From the NCBI GenBank assembly GCA_003724185.1, contig RHGM01000001.1, positions 868,001 through 932,000 on the forward strand: a stretch of 64,000 nt of DNA, in the 5' to 3' direction. The notes under the pieces are model-generated. The model made no database searches. It saw only the letters and a list, made by a program, of their open reading frames with translations, and was not told where the DNA came from. This stretch comes from Porphyrobacter sp. IPPAS B-1204. Lineage in GTDB: Bacteria; Pseudomonadota; Alphaproteobacteria; Sphingomonadales; Sphingomonadaceae. Of the stretch, positions 9,038 through 18,152 are shown in pieces (position 1 is the first letter of the stretch; each line of letters starts with the position of its first letter). Made by a program: the position numbers and the translations under genes.

Positions 9038-10569
9038 CCGCCCTGCCCGCCACCATCCCGCACGCCGCCGAAGCCGCCGCGCACCGCTGGCCTGACGCGC
9101 TGGCGCTGATCGAGGGCGAGGCGCGCTTCACCTTCGCGCAGCTGTGGGACGAATGCCGCAGGGCCGCCTCGGCCTTGCTGGAACGCGGTGTTGGCAAAGG
9201 CGACCGCATCGCCATCTGGGCTCCCAACCGCCGCGAATGGGTGATCGCCGCGATCGCCGCGCAGACCTGCGGCGCAGCAATCATGCCGCTCAACACGCGA
9301 TTGAAGGGCCGCGAGGCGGGCGATATCCTGCGCCGCACCCGGGCGCGCATCCTGTTCACGGTGACGGACTTCCTCGGGATCGACTACCCTGCTCTGCTCG
9401 CCGATGAAGCCCTCCCCGACCTTGGCGAAACCATCCTGATGGACCGCGACTGGGACGCTTTCCTCGTCACCGGCAAAGGCGCAGCCGATCCGCGTACCGA
9501 CGCACACCTTGCCGCGCTCACCGCCGATGACCTTTCCGACATCATGTTCACCAGCGGCACCACCGGCCAGCCGAAAGGCGTGCTGATGACCCACGGGCGG
9601 ATCATCCCGCAAGTCGGCGTGTGGATCGGCAACACCGGCCTCGGCGCGGGTGAACGATACCTGATCGCCAACCCCTTCTTTCACAGCTTCGGGATGAAGG
9701 TGGGCTGGGTCGCCTGCCTGATTTCCGGCTCCGTCATGGTGCCGATGCCGCAATTCGATGTCGCCGAGGCCGCTCGGCTGATCGCGCAGGAACGCATCGC
9801 CTTCCTGCCCGGCCCGCCGACGATCTTCCAGATGCTGCTGGCCGAACTGGAGCGTGCGCCCTTCGACGTGTCGTCGCTGCGCGGCGGCACCACTGGCGCT
9901 GCCACCGTGCCACCGGTGCTGGTCGAGCGGATCCGCAGCGAGCTTGGCATGCGCGACATCATCACCGCCTATGGCATGACGGAATGCGTCAACATCACCT
10001 CCTGCCGCCCGGGCGACCCTGTCGAACTGATCGCAGGCACCTGCGGCGCGGCCATCCCCGGCAATGAGGTCATCATCGCGGGCGATGACGGGCGCGAACT
10101 GCCACGCGGCGAAACCGGCGAGATTTTCGTGCGAGGCATCGGCGTGATGCAGGGCTATCTCGACGATCCTGCCGCCACTGCCGAAGCCATCGATGCCGAC
10201 GGCTGGCTGCACACCGGCGATGTCGGGACGATGGACGACAATGGCTATGTCCGCATCACCGACCGCAAAAAGGACATGTTCATTTCGGGCGGGTTCAATG
10301 TCTATCCGGCCGAGGTCGAAAAGCTGCTCGCCGCCCACCCGGCGATCGGCATGGCGGCAGTAATCGGGGTGCCTGACGAGCGCATGGGCGAAGTCGGCAA
10401 GGCCTTCATCGTCTTACGCCCCGGCGCTGAGGCGAGCGCCGCAGAACTGCTCGGCTGGGCGCGGGAGAACATGGCCAACTACAAGGTGCCGCGCCATATC
10501 GCTCTGGTCGAGGACCTGCCGCGTAATGCCGCCGGCAAGGTATCGAAGATTGATCTGGCGGGGTCCTGA
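9034..10569 (+). CDS. AMP-dependent acyl-CoA ligase (FadD-type)
   Basis: 511 aa from ATG 9034, overlapping the previous stop by four bases; the upstream frame is within the NTF2-like gene. ANL-superfamily enzyme: P-loop-like motif MFTSGTTGQPKGV (about residue 170), adenylate motif AYGMTECVN, hinge region TDRKKDMFISGGFNVYP, and catalytic lysine in NAAGKVSKI near the C-terminus. It activates a carboxylic acid with ATP and CoA and so would start the pathway encoded upstream. Last gene of the operon; its stop is five bases from the converging regulator gene. Confidence 0.93.
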   Translation: MTALPATIPHAAEAAAHRWPDALALIEGEARFTFAQLWDECRRAASALLERGVGKGDRIAIWAPNRREWVIAAIAAQTCGAAIMPLNTRLKGREAGDILRRTRARILFTVTDFLGIDYPALLADEALPDLGETILMDRDWDAFLVTGKGAADPRTDAHLAALTADDLSDIMFTSGTTGQPKGVLMTHGRIIPQVGVWIGNTGLGAGERYLIANPFFHSFGMKVGWVACLISGSVMVPMPQFDVAEAARLIAQERIAFLPGPPTIFQMLLAELERAPFDVSSLRGGTTGAATVPPVLVERIRSELGMRDIITAYGMTECVNITSCRPGDPVELIAGTCGAAIPGNEVIIAGDDGRELPRGETGEIFVRGIGVMQGYLDDPAATAEAIDADGWLHTGDVGTMDDNGYVRITDRKKDMFISGGFNVYPAEVEKLLAAHPAIGMAAVIGVPDERMGEVGKAFIVLRPGAEASAAELLGWARENMANYKVPRHIALVEDLPRNAAGKVSKIDLAGS

Positions 10570-10574
10570 CCCCT

Positions 10575-11264
10575 TCAGCTATTCGCGATCCGCTGGAGGC
10601 CCGCAATATCGCGCAGTTCGATCTGGCCATAACTCACACGAACAAGACCGTCTCGCTCGAAAGCCGACAGATAGCCGTTGATCGTCTTGCGCGTCAGGCC
10701 CATCATCTCCCCCAGCAGCTCCTGACTGATTTTGAAGACTGGCCGTTCAAGCGCTTCCCCACCATCCACGACAGCCAATAGCCGCGCGGCAACGCGTTGG
10801 CGCGGCTTCAGGGAAATGACCTCTGCCGCCAGCTGCAGCGTTCTGCGGGTGTGGGCATAGGCAAACCCGGCAATGGCGCGCCATATCTCCGGGGACGTCA
10901 TCGCGACCCGATCAAGCGAGGCCTCGGAGATTTCGAGAAGCAGGCTGGGCTCGACACAAACAGCTGTCACCAGCCGAGGGCCGCCGCTGTAGCGTGTGGT
11001 ATGACCAAGCACCGCGCCGGGCCCGACAATGCCGATCATCACGGCTCTGCCCCCCGGTGCAGCACAATAGGAATGAAGGGAGCCAGCAATCACGATGAAC
11101 AGTCCGCTCCGGTCATCACCCTCGGCCTGAGCCCACTCTCCCGCGTTCAGGCGCACCATCCGCCCCTCGGCCACGAGCTGTTGTTGCAGCGCCGGAGGAT
11201 AATCTCTCAGCCAGTCGGATGAACCCAGAACTGCCAGTGCCAGATTTTGCTCATCCTGCTTCAT
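10575..11264 (-). CDS. Crp/Fnr family transcriptional regulator
   Basis: 229 aa from the ATG at 11264. The N-terminal half is a cyclic-nucleotide-binding-like beta-roll (RMVRLNAGEWAQAEGDDRSGLFIVIAGSL), followed by a long dimer helix. The C-terminal winged helix is ISQELLGEMMGLTRKTINGYLSAFERDGLV with wing residues VSYGQIEL. No cysteine cluster for an iron-sulfur sensor is visible, so it is not a classical Fnr oxygen sensor. Divergent from the AtuA/BVMO operon with only 72 bases between the start codons, and convergent with the acyl-CoA operon. It probably controls the divergent operon and possibly itself. The effector is unknown. Confidence 0.88.
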   Translation of the reverse strand: MKQDEQNLALAVLGSSDWLRDYPPALQQQLVAEGRMVRLNAGEWAQAEGDDRSGLFIVIAGSLHSYCAAPGGRAVMIGIVGPGAVLGHTTRYSGGPRLVTAVCVEPSLLLEISEASLDRVAMTSPEIWRAIAGFAYAHTRRTLQLAAEVISLKPRQRVAARLLAVVDGGEALERPVFKISQELLGEMMGLTRKTINGYLSAFERDGLVRVSYGQIELRDIAGLQRIANS

Positions 11265-11269
11265 GCTGA

Positions 11270-11291
11270 GACTGTAACTCTCGTGACAGTC
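11270..11291. promoter_or_regulatory. Inverted repeat, possible operator of the Crp/Fnr-type regulator
   Basis: GACTGT and ACAGTC form perfect six-base arms around a ten-base spacer, in the 72-base gap between the regulator and the AtuA-like operon. Crp/Fnr proteins bind dyads of this general size. Position and symmetry are seen directly; the binding partner is inferred. Confidence 0.35.
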
Positions 11292-11336
11292 TGTTGCAAT
11301 TGCGCCTGCTATCTCTTGCGCGAGGGATGAGAGGAC

Positions 11337-13175
11337 ATGGGGATGGGTGCGGCGCAAAACGGCGACAAGGTTGTGCGCATTGGCGGCGCGACCGCCTCGT
11401 TTTCCGACACGGCTTTGTCGGTGCCGCAACTCTTGGCCGGCGGGGCGCTTGATTACCTGATCTTCGATTATCTGGCGGAAGGCTCTATGGGCATCTTTGG
11501 CCGGATGCAGGCCGCCGACCCGGCGGCAGGCTATGGCACGGACTTTCTCACCGTGCATGTTGGCCCGCACCTGCACGAGATCGCGTCACAGGGCATCAAG
11601 GTCGTGGCCAACGCCGGCGGCGTGAATCCGGCTGGCCTGGCGCAAGCGCTTGAGACGATGATCGCCGAAGCGGGGCTCGACCTGACCGTAGCCTGTGTTG
11701 CCGGAGACGATCTCAGGGGACGCGAGGACGAACTGCGCGCTGTCGGACACATCGACATGTTCTCAGGGGCCGCGTTTCCCGACAATATCCTGAGCGCAAA
11801 CGCCTATCTGGGTGCTTTCCCGATTGCCGCTGCCCTGGCGCAAGGCGCCGACATCGTCATCACCGGGCGCGTTGTGGACAGCGCGGTGGTCCTCGGGCCG
11901 TTGATCCATGAATTTGGCTGGCAGGTTGACGATTGGGACAGGCTCGCCGCCGGAACGCTCGCCGGGCACTTGCTGGAATGTGGGGCGCAAGTCACTGGCG
12001 GCACCTTTACCGATTGGCGCGACGTGCCTGACTGGGCCAATATGGGCTATCCGATCGGCGAATGTCACGCAGACGGAAGCATCATCATCACCAAGCCCGA
12101 GGGCACCGGCGGGCTCGTTTCCATCGGTACAGTCGCAGAACAAATCCTCTATGAGGTGAGCAATCCTGCCGATTACATCGTCGCTGATGTCCGCTGCGAT
12201 TTCAGCAACGTGCGGCTCGATCAGATCGGCCCGGACCGGGTCCGCGTAACCGGCGCGAAAGGGTTGCCAGCCACCGATACCTACAAGGCCTGCATCACTT
12301 ACGATTGCGGCTGGCGCGCCATCGCGTACCAGCCGATTATCGGGGAAGACGCGAGCGAAAAGGCGGCAAGGCAGGCCGAGGCCCTGTTCGAGCGCGCGCG
12401 AACGCTGCTGCGGTCCAGGAATCTGCCCGATTTTTCCCATACCGAAAATGTCCTGATCGGCAGCGAAGCGAGCTTTGGCGCACATGCCGAGCCTGGCGGC
12501 GGGCGTGAGGTGATTTCGAAACTGGTGGTCGATCACCCCATGCAAGCGGGCGCAGCCATCTTTGCCCGTGAGCAATGGGCGGGCATTTCCGGCATGTCGG
12601 TGGGGACTTCCATCAACCTTGCGACGAATGTCTGGCCTATGACCGGCATTTTCCTGTTCCTGATCGACAAGCAGCAGCTAACGCCCACCATGACCATCAA
12701 TGGGGTCACTCAGGATGTGCCTGCACATGCCGGTGAACCTGCATCTGAAACCACTTCAACACATCATGGGAGTGAGCCCGCCGTCCGGGCCGATGCAGGC
12801 CAACAGGTGAAACTTATCGATCTGGCTTGGGTGCGCAGCGGCGACAAGGGGCATTTGTTCAATGTCGCCGTGATTGCACGCAGGCCCGAATTTCTGCCCT
12901 ATTTGAAAGCGGCACTGACGCCTTCAGCCGTTGGCGAATGGTATCAGCATCTCGGCCAGAATGGGCTGCCTCCGCGGGTCGATGCCTATGATGTGCCGGG
13001 CCTCGATGCGCTGAATTTTGTTGTCCATGACGCTTTGCAGGGCGGGATCAATGGCAGCACCCGGTTGGACCCGGCCGCCAAGGGAATGGGGCAGATGTTG
13101 CTGCGCTTTCCGGTCAGGGTTTCCGACCAGATCCGGGCCGCAATCAACCGGCACGACAAGCAAGGAAACGCATGA
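11337..13175 (+). CDS. AtuA-like (DUF1446) acyclic terpene utilisation family protein
   Basis: 612 aa, with a GAGGAC ribosome site just before ATG 11337. Residues about 10-450 match the AtuA/DUF1446 domain (VRIGGATASFSDTA, LAEGSMGIFGRMQAADP, VVANAGGVNPAGLAQ, ITGRVVDSAVVLGP). Residues about 495-605 form the separate AtuA-like ferredoxin-fold domain (VKLIDLAWVRSGDKGHLFNVAVIAR). Pseudomonas AtuA is needed for citronellol/geraniol catabolism but its reaction is not established. Here it leads an operon with an aldolase-like protein, an SDR and a Baeyer-Villiger monooxygenase, so a role in handling a branched or cyclic terpenoid-type acid is likely but unproven. Confidence 0.88.
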   Translation: MGMGAAQNGDKVVRIGGATASFSDTALSVPQLLAGGALDYLIFDYLAEGSMGIFGRMQAADPAAGYGTDFLTVHVGPHLHEIASQGIKVVANAGGVNPAGLAQALETMIAEAGLDLTVACVAGDDLRGREDELRAVGHIDMFSGAAFPDNILSANAYLGAFPIAAALAQGADIVITGRVVDSAVVLGPLIHEFGWQVDDWDRLAAGTLAGHLLECGAQVTGGTFTDWRDVPDWANMGYPIGECHADGSIIITKPEGTGGLVSIGTVAEQILYEVSNPADYIVADVRCDFSNVRLDQIGPDRVRVTGAKGLPATDTYKACITYDCGWRAIAYQPIIGEDASEKAARQAEALFERARTLLRSRNLPDFSHTENVLIGSEASFGAHAEPGGGREVISKLVVDHPMQAGAAIFAREQWAGISGMSVGTSINLATNVWPMTGIFLFLIDKQQLTPTMTINGVTQDVPAHAGEPASETTSTHHGSEPAVRADAGQQVKLIDLAWVRSGDKGHLFNVAVIARRPEFLPYLKAALTPSAVGEWYQHLGQNGLPPRVDAYDVPGLDALNFVVHDALQGGINGSTRLDPAAKGMGQMLLRFPVRVSDQIRAAINRHDKQGNA

Positions 13176-13966
13176 TGGATGCCCCCATTCGCTCCAATCC
13201 GATGCTCGCCAAGCTGGCACCCAATCCTGGCCGGTATGCTTTGCTGCCAGACCTGACACCACATCAGGAACTCGCGCTCCTTTGTCGTACGCTGCACCGT
13301 GAAGGGTATGATGATCACGTTGCAGGCCACATCACCCTGGCGCAGCCAGACGGGACGTTTCTGGTCAATCCATGGGAGCTCACATGGGATGAAGTGACCG
13401 CCGCTGACATCATCCGCGTCGATAACACCGGCGCGGTGGTGGAAGGAGACTGGAACGTAACGCCTGCCATCGGACTGCACCTTGCGGTCCACCGCCAGCG
13501 CCATGACCTGAAGGTGGTGCTGCACAATCATCCCCGATGGGGGCTGGTCTGGTCAGCATCCGGGCGAGTGCCGCCGATCTATGATCAGACATCCGGGCAA
13601 GTCGCAGGCGATCCGGTGTTCTACGATGAATATGCGGGCACGGTCGATGGCGCATCCGAAGCGGAAGCCGCGGCCGCGGCGCTCGGCAAAGAAAAATGGG
13701 CGCTCCTGAAGAACCACGGCGTCTTCGTGGTCGGGAAGGATGTGCGGCAAGCACACCTGCGCGCCATCACGCTGGAGCACCGCTGCCAGCTTGCGTGGCA
13801 TGTCGAGACGCTTGGCACCGGGCAGCCGATCACTGATCCCGAAACGCTGAAAGTCGCGCAAATGTCCGATGATCTGGGCTTCCCCTTCCTTTGGGAAGCA
13901 ATGGCGCGCAAGGAAATCCGGCTGGATGCAAGCGTTCTGGGTAGTGCTGCGGAGACAGACCAATGA
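13172..13966 (+). CDS. Class II aldolase/adducin domain protein
   Basis: 264 aa; its ATG overlaps the preceding stop. The fold is that of fuculose-phosphate aldolases and adducin heads: GHITLAQPDGTFLVNPW near the start, then VVLHNHPRWGLVWSASG holding the paired zinc-ligand histidines (HNH), and later LLKNHGVFVVG with the third histidine. Family members cleave aldols, epimerise sugar phosphates or act as decarboxylases, using zinc. With no sugar genes beside it, a retro-aldol or decarboxylase step on the operon's carbonyl substrate is more likely than sugar metabolism; this is inference. Confidence 0.85.
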   Translation: MMDAPIRSNPMLAKLAPNPGRYALLPDLTPHQELALLCRTLHREGYDDHVAGHITLAQPDGTFLVNPWELTWDEVTAADIIRVDNTGAVVEGDWNVTPAIGLHLAVHRQRHDLKVVLHNHPRWGLVWSASGRVPPIYDQTSGQVAGDPVFYDEYAGTVDGASEAEAAAAALGKEKWALLKNHGVFVVGKDVRQAHLRAITLEHRCQLAWHVETLGTGQPITDPETLKVAQMSDDLGFPFLWEAMARKEIRLDASVLGSAAETDQ

Positions 13967-14766
13967 GCACCTGCGTCATCACCGGCGCGGCAAGCGGCAT
14001 CGGGGCGGGTCTGGCCCGCCAAGCAGCTTCGCTCGGCATGAATCTCGTGCTGGCGGACTGGGATGAAGCGGGGCTGACAAATCTCGCTTCAAGCCTGCCT
14101 GTCGAAACGCTCGCCATGCCAACTGATGTGCGCGACGATGCTGCTGTTCAGGCACTGGCAGCGGCCGCCTTCGACAGGTTTGGCGCAGTCGATCTGGTGT
14201 TCAACAACGCAGGCGTGCTTTCCAGCGGACTAAGCTGGGAAATCGACGCGGCAACGTGGCAACGCTCGCTCGATATCAACATCGGCGGCGTGGTGAACGT
14301 CATCCGCGCTTTCGTACCGCGTCTGATTGCAGCGGATCGCCCCGCACGGATCGTCAACACGTCCTCGCTCGGCGGATTTCTGACATCTCCCTTCATGTCA
14401 CCCTACTCCGCGACCAAGTTTGCGATTGTGTCGATATCGGAGGCGCTGGCAGCAGAGTTGGCGGCCATTGACAGCAAGGTTCAGGTGTCACTCCTCGCAC
14501 CCGGCCCCGTCAAAAGCGCGATCATGGATGAGCAAGCCCCGGCGCAAACGGCCGACTTCATGGATATGCTGCGCGGGATGAACGACGAAAACGGAATGAG
14601 CCCGGACGAGCTCGCGAGAATCGTTTTCGGCGCGGTTGAACGCGGAGAATATTGGATCATTCCGCATCCGGAAATGCTCGACGCGCCGCTGCGTAAGCGT
14701 ACCGAAATGATCGTTGAACGCGCATCCCCCACCGGCTCCGGCCTCGTCACGGCAGAGGAGCCATAG
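13963..14766 (+). CDS. SDR family oxidoreductase
   Basis: 267 aa; ATG overlaps the previous stop. Classical short-chain dehydrogenase with cofactor loop TGAASGIGAG at residues 6-15, the motif FNNAGVLSSG, catalytic Ser in NTSSLGGF and YSATKFA. The Asp at the end of beta-2 (LADWDEA) suggests NAD(H) preference. Lying immediately before the Baeyer-Villiger monooxygenase, it could oxidise an alcohol to the ketone that the monooxygenase uses. Confidence 0.88.
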   Translation: MSTCVITGAASGIGAGLARQAASLGMNLVLADWDEAGLTNLASSLPVETLAMPTDVRDDAAVQALAAAAFDRFGAVDLVFNNAGVLSSGLSWEIDAATWQRSLDINIGGVVNVIRAFVPRLIAADRPARIVNTSSLGGFLTSPFMSPYSATKFAIVSISEALAAELAAIDSKVQVSLLAPGPVKSAIMDEQAPAQTADFMDMLRGMNDENGMSPDELARIVFGAVERGEYWIIPHPEMLDAPLRKRTEMIVERASPTGSGLVTAEEP

Positions 14767-14767
14767 G

Positions 14768-16369
14768 TTGGCCAACGCACCAGAACAATCCGATGTCGTC
14801 ATCATCGGCGCGGGGTTTTCAGGGCTCTATGCCGTTCACAAGCTCCGCCAGACGCACAAGGTCGTGTGTCTGGAAGCGGGCGATGGGGTTGGCGGCACGT
14901 GGTATTGGAACCGCTATCCCGGCGCGCGGGTCGACATCAAAAGTGTCGAATATTCCTATGGGTTTGATGAAGACCTTCAGCAGGAGTGGCACTGGCCCGA
15001 AGTGTTCTCCGCGCAACCCGATCTGGAGCGCTACGCAAACCACGTTGCGGATCGCTTCGACTTGAGAAAGAATATCCGCTTTTCGACGACCGTGGCGGCA
15101 CTCAAATTCGACGAGAGCACGGACCGCTGGCACGTCCAAACCGCTGATGGCGGCCGGTTGGTCTGCAAATATGTTGTTGCCGCAACGGGCGCACTGTCGG
15201 CCCCCAATACGCCGGATTGGCCGGGGCGAGAGGAATTCCAGGGCGAAATCTTCCACACCTCGCGCTGGCCGGAGGGACCGCTGGACCTCAGCGACAAGCG
15301 CGTGGGGATCATCGGCACCGGATCAACCGCCATTCAGGCTGCGCCCATTCTGGCTGAGCAATGCAAGCATCTCACGGTGTTTCAGCGCACGCCCGCTTAC
15401 TCCATGCCCTCTGGCAATCGTCCGATGGATCCAGAGCACGAGCGCGACTGGAAGGACAATTACGCCGATCGCCGGGCGCAGATGCTCGACACTTACGGCG
15501 TGTCGATCATCGACTATCCGGCCAAGTCAGCCCACGAATATTCTCCGCAAGAACAGCGCGAAATCCTCGAAGCAGGCTGGAACTCCAAAAGCGCGTTCCA
15601 ATTGATGGTCGCCTTCACCGATGTGATGACGGACCGTGCCGCGAACGAAGTGGTTTGCGAGTTCGCGCGCAGCAAAATCCGCGAAATCGTCAAAGACCCG
15701 CAAACGGCGGAGAAGCTGTGCCCAAAGGACTATCCGATTGGCGCGAAGCGGCTCTGCATCGACAACGGCTACTATGAGATGTTCAACCGCGACAACGTGT
15801 CGCTGGTGGACGTAAAAGACGCCCCGATCGAAGCCTTTACCGCGAATGGCTTGCGGACCGCCGATGCCAGCTACGATCTGGATGTCATCGTTACCGCCAC
15901 GGGTTTTGACGCCGTAACCGGCGCGCTCACCCGGATCGAGATCGAGGGCGTCGATGGGACGAAGCTGACCGACAAATGGCGCGACGGGCCGACCAGCTAT
16001 TTCGGATATATGGTCGCAGGCTTTCCCAATTTCTTCATGGTTCACGGTCCTCTGACGCCTGCTGCTCTGGCGCAGATGATCACGGCGGGTGAATGGCAGG
16101 TCGATTTCATCGCAGGGATGATCAAGGATCTGGAAAACGACGGCTTTTCCCGGATCGATACGACCAGCGAGGCCGAACAGTCATGGGCTGCGGAAGTCGA
16201 CGGCGCGGCCTCGCACACGGTCTATGACCAAGCCCAGTCCTGGTACAACGGGAAGAACATCGACGGGAAGAAGGGCGGCTTCATGATCTATGTCGGCGGC
16301 TTTCCGCGCTACTGCGAACTCAGCACGAACGCGGTCAGGAACGGGTATGAAGGCTTCGTCAGGCAATGA
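14768..16369 (+). CDS. Type I Baeyer-Villiger / flavin-containing monooxygenase
   Basis: 533 aa with a TTG start at 14768, one base after the SDR stop and behind a GAGGAG ribosome site; the in-frame ATG upstream lies inside the SDR. First Rossmann motif VVIIGAGFSGLY (FAD), second Rossmann motif VGIIGTGSTAIQA (NADPH), and between them the Baeyer-Villiger fingerprint FQGEIFHTSRWP (FxGxxxHxxxW). It inserts one oxygen atom into a ketone to give an ester or lactone using O2 and NADPH. Coupled by overlap to an alpha/beta hydrolase that could open the product. Ketone identity unknown. Confidence 0.93.
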   Translation: MANAPEQSDVVIIGAGFSGLYAVHKLRQTHKVVCLEAGDGVGGTWYWNRYPGARVDIKSVEYSYGFDEDLQQEWHWPEVFSAQPDLERYANHVADRFDLRKNIRFSTTVAALKFDESTDRWHVQTADGGRLVCKYVVAATGALSAPNTPDWPGREEFQGEIFHTSRWPEGPLDLSDKRVGIIGTGSTAIQAAPILAEQCKHLTVFQRTPAYSMPSGNRPMDPEHERDWKDNYADRRAQMLDTYGVSIIDYPAKSAHEYSPQEQREILEAGWNSKSAFQLMVAFTDVMTDRAANEVVCEFARSKIREIVKDPQTAEKLCPKDYPIGAKRLCIDNGYYEMFNRDNVSLVDVKDAPIEAFTANGLRTADASYDLDVIVTATGFDAVTGALTRIEIEGVDGTKLTDKWRDGPTSYFGYMVAGFPNFFMVHGPLTPAALAQMITAGEWQVDFIAGMIKDLENDGFSRIDTTSEAEQSWAAEVDGAASHTVYDQAQSWYNGKNIDGKKGGFMIYVGGFPRYCELSTNAVRNGYEGFVRQ

Positions 16370-17289
16370 TTGATCCTCATCTCAAAGCCATGCTGGACGC
16401 AATGGAGCAAGCCGGTTTTGCCTTGCCTGAGCCCTTGGATGCCAAGGCGCTGCGTACCATGCTGGATGCACCGATCCCTGCGCCGCCAGTGGCGATTGCC
16501 GAGCGCCAAGTCGTTACGATTGATAGCGAAGGCGCGCCCATTCCAGCGCGGTTCTATCATCCTCAACCGGGTTCACTCTTGCCGCTCACTCTGTTCTTTC
16601 ACGGCGGCGGCTGGGTGCACGGAACCTTGGAAACCCATGACCGGCTGGCCGCAACCTTAGCCAATGAAGCGCAATGTGCGGTCCTGTCGGTCGATTACCG
16701 GCTCGCACCGGAGCACCCGTTTCCTGCCGCTTATCAGGATGCAATCGCTGCGGTTGGGTGGGCCAAAGCAAATGCGGCGAGACTGGGTGTTGATGCAGGC
16801 CGGATCGCGCTGGCTGGTGACAGTGCAGGCGGTAACCTGGCAGCGGCGGCCGCGCGCAGTCTGGCAGGCGATCCGGCACTATGTCATCAGCTGCTTTTCT
16901 ACCCGGCCCTCGATGCACACTGCGCCGCCAGGTCATTCGAGGCAGAGCACCCGGGCTTTCTCACCTCTGCTCAGATGCGTTGGTATTGGGATCAATATGC
17001 CGCCAGCGGGAACAGGCGCGATTTGGCCGACAATCCTCACGCGTCCCCCGCGGCTGGTGCTGTCGCAGCAGACACGGCCAAGGCAACCATCGTCGTGGCT
17101 GGGAATGACCCGCTGCACGACGAGGGAGCCTCCTATGCCGAAAAGCTGCAGGCGGCCGGGGTGCCTGCCACTCTGCTATCCTACCCCGGCGCAATCCACG
17201 GCTTTGCCAGCATGATCGGCATGGTGCCCTTGGCAGACGAAGCCGTCTCAGCCGCAGCCGCTGCACTACGGGGCAGTTTCGGCGAATGA
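16366..17289 (+). CDS. Alpha/beta hydrolase (hormone-sensitive-lipase-like esterase)
   Basis: 307 aa; ATG overlaps the monooxygenase stop. HSL-family esterase: oxyanion-hole motif FFHGGGWVHG (about residue 80), nucleophile elbow GDSAGGN (about residue 148), acid residue in VAGNDPLHDEG, and histidine in YPGAIHGFASM. No signal peptide, so cytoplasmic. Following a Baeyer-Villiger enzyme it most likely hydrolyses the ester or lactone formed by it. Confidence 0.92.
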   Translation: MIDPHLKAMLDAMEQAGFALPEPLDAKALRTMLDAPIPAPPVAIAERQVVTIDSEGAPIPARFYHPQPGSLLPLTLFFHGGGWVHGTLETHDRLAATLANEAQCAVLSVDYRLAPEHPFPAAYQDAIAAVGWAKANAARLGVDAGRIALAGDSAGGNLAAAAARSLAGDPALCHQLLFYPALDAHCAARSFEAEHPGFLTSAQMRWYWDQYAASGNRRDLADNPHASPAAGAVAADTAKATIVVAGNDPLHDEGASYAEKLQAAGVPATLLSYPGAIHGFASMIGMVPLADEAVSAAAAALRGSFGE

Positions 17290-17315
17290 AATTTCGCAGA
17301 TGAAAGCTGGTCAAG

Positions 17316-18152
17316 ATGAAAACGAAAACCGACGAAACGCCCTATCTTGCGCGCGGGATTGCGCTGCTCGGGACCGATTCCACCATCCTCATTTCGTCTT
17401 CGAAATACCTTAACGACGCGCGTTTGCGGGAGTGGGTGGCGAGAATTGCGCTCAAGAAGAACGGCGCAGATGTCCCGCCAGCGGCCGAGATGTATGAGCT
17501 GATCCAGATTCTCCAGGACTTGCGCGACTTCGACCGGATCGAGGCGCTCTTCACTGAAGAGCGCAGGACAAACCCGGCCCTAGACGCGTGGTTCAACGAA
17601 GGGTTCTGTTCCGATTACACCATCGAAGATCTGAAGGACTGCGCGCCCGGCACGGTCGGCGGCATCTATTACGAGGCCGCAACAAAGGGGAATTACGGCG
17701 TCCAGATCGTGCCCAACTTCCAGCCCCAGAGCCAATGGCAGTACTATTCCCTGCGCGCCGGTCAGACGCATGATTACGAGCACATCCTGACCGGCGGCGG
17801 CTTCAACTACATTGGCGAACTGCTGCCCTATTGGTTCCGCCTCGCAACCATAGATACGCATATCAAGAACAAGGAATTGGCCGGTGAAATGAACGTTATG
17901 GGCATATTGGGCACCACGCGGTATCTGGTCCGCACGGTGCTTCACTATCCCCAAACGTGGAGCGCGGCGCTCAAGTGTATCGAACAGGGCATCGCAATCG
18001 GCCGCAATTCCGACGCGTTCTGGATGGCAAAGATGGAAGACGTTTGGCACACACCCCTGGATGAAGCGCGCAAGCAGCTGGGCGTGCGCGGCGCGGTCGA
18101 TCTGGACACGCAGGCCGAAGGTGAGATTTGGAGCGGGCTTCAGGCGCGTTGA
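17316..18152 (+). CDS. Coq4-family protein with intact HDxxH(x11)E motif
   Basis: 278 aa. The signature HDYEH at residues 152-156 followed by eleven residues and E168 is exactly the metal-site motif of Coq4, a protein required for ubiquinone biosynthesis. N- and C-terminal regions are helical with no signal peptide. Last gene of the catabolic operon, 26 bases after the hydrolase. Coq4 relatives inside catabolic operons may perform an oxidative decarboxylation-type reaction on ring compounds. That is extrapolated from Coq4 work; it could equally be a ubiquinone-pathway paralogue. Confidence 0.75.
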   Translation: MKTKTDETPYLARGIALLGTDSTILISSSKYLNDARLREWVARIALKKNGADVPPAAEMYELIQILQDLRDFDRIEALFTEERRTNPALDAWFNEGFCSDYTIEDLKDCAPGTVGGIYYEAATKGNYGVQIVPNFQPQSQWQYYSLRAGQTHDYEHILTGGGFNYIGELLPYWFRLATIDTHIKNKELAGEMNVMGILGTTRYLVRTVLHYPQTWSAALKCIEQGIAIGRNSDAFWMAKMEDVWHTPLDEARKQLGVRGAVDLDTQAEGEIWSGLQAR

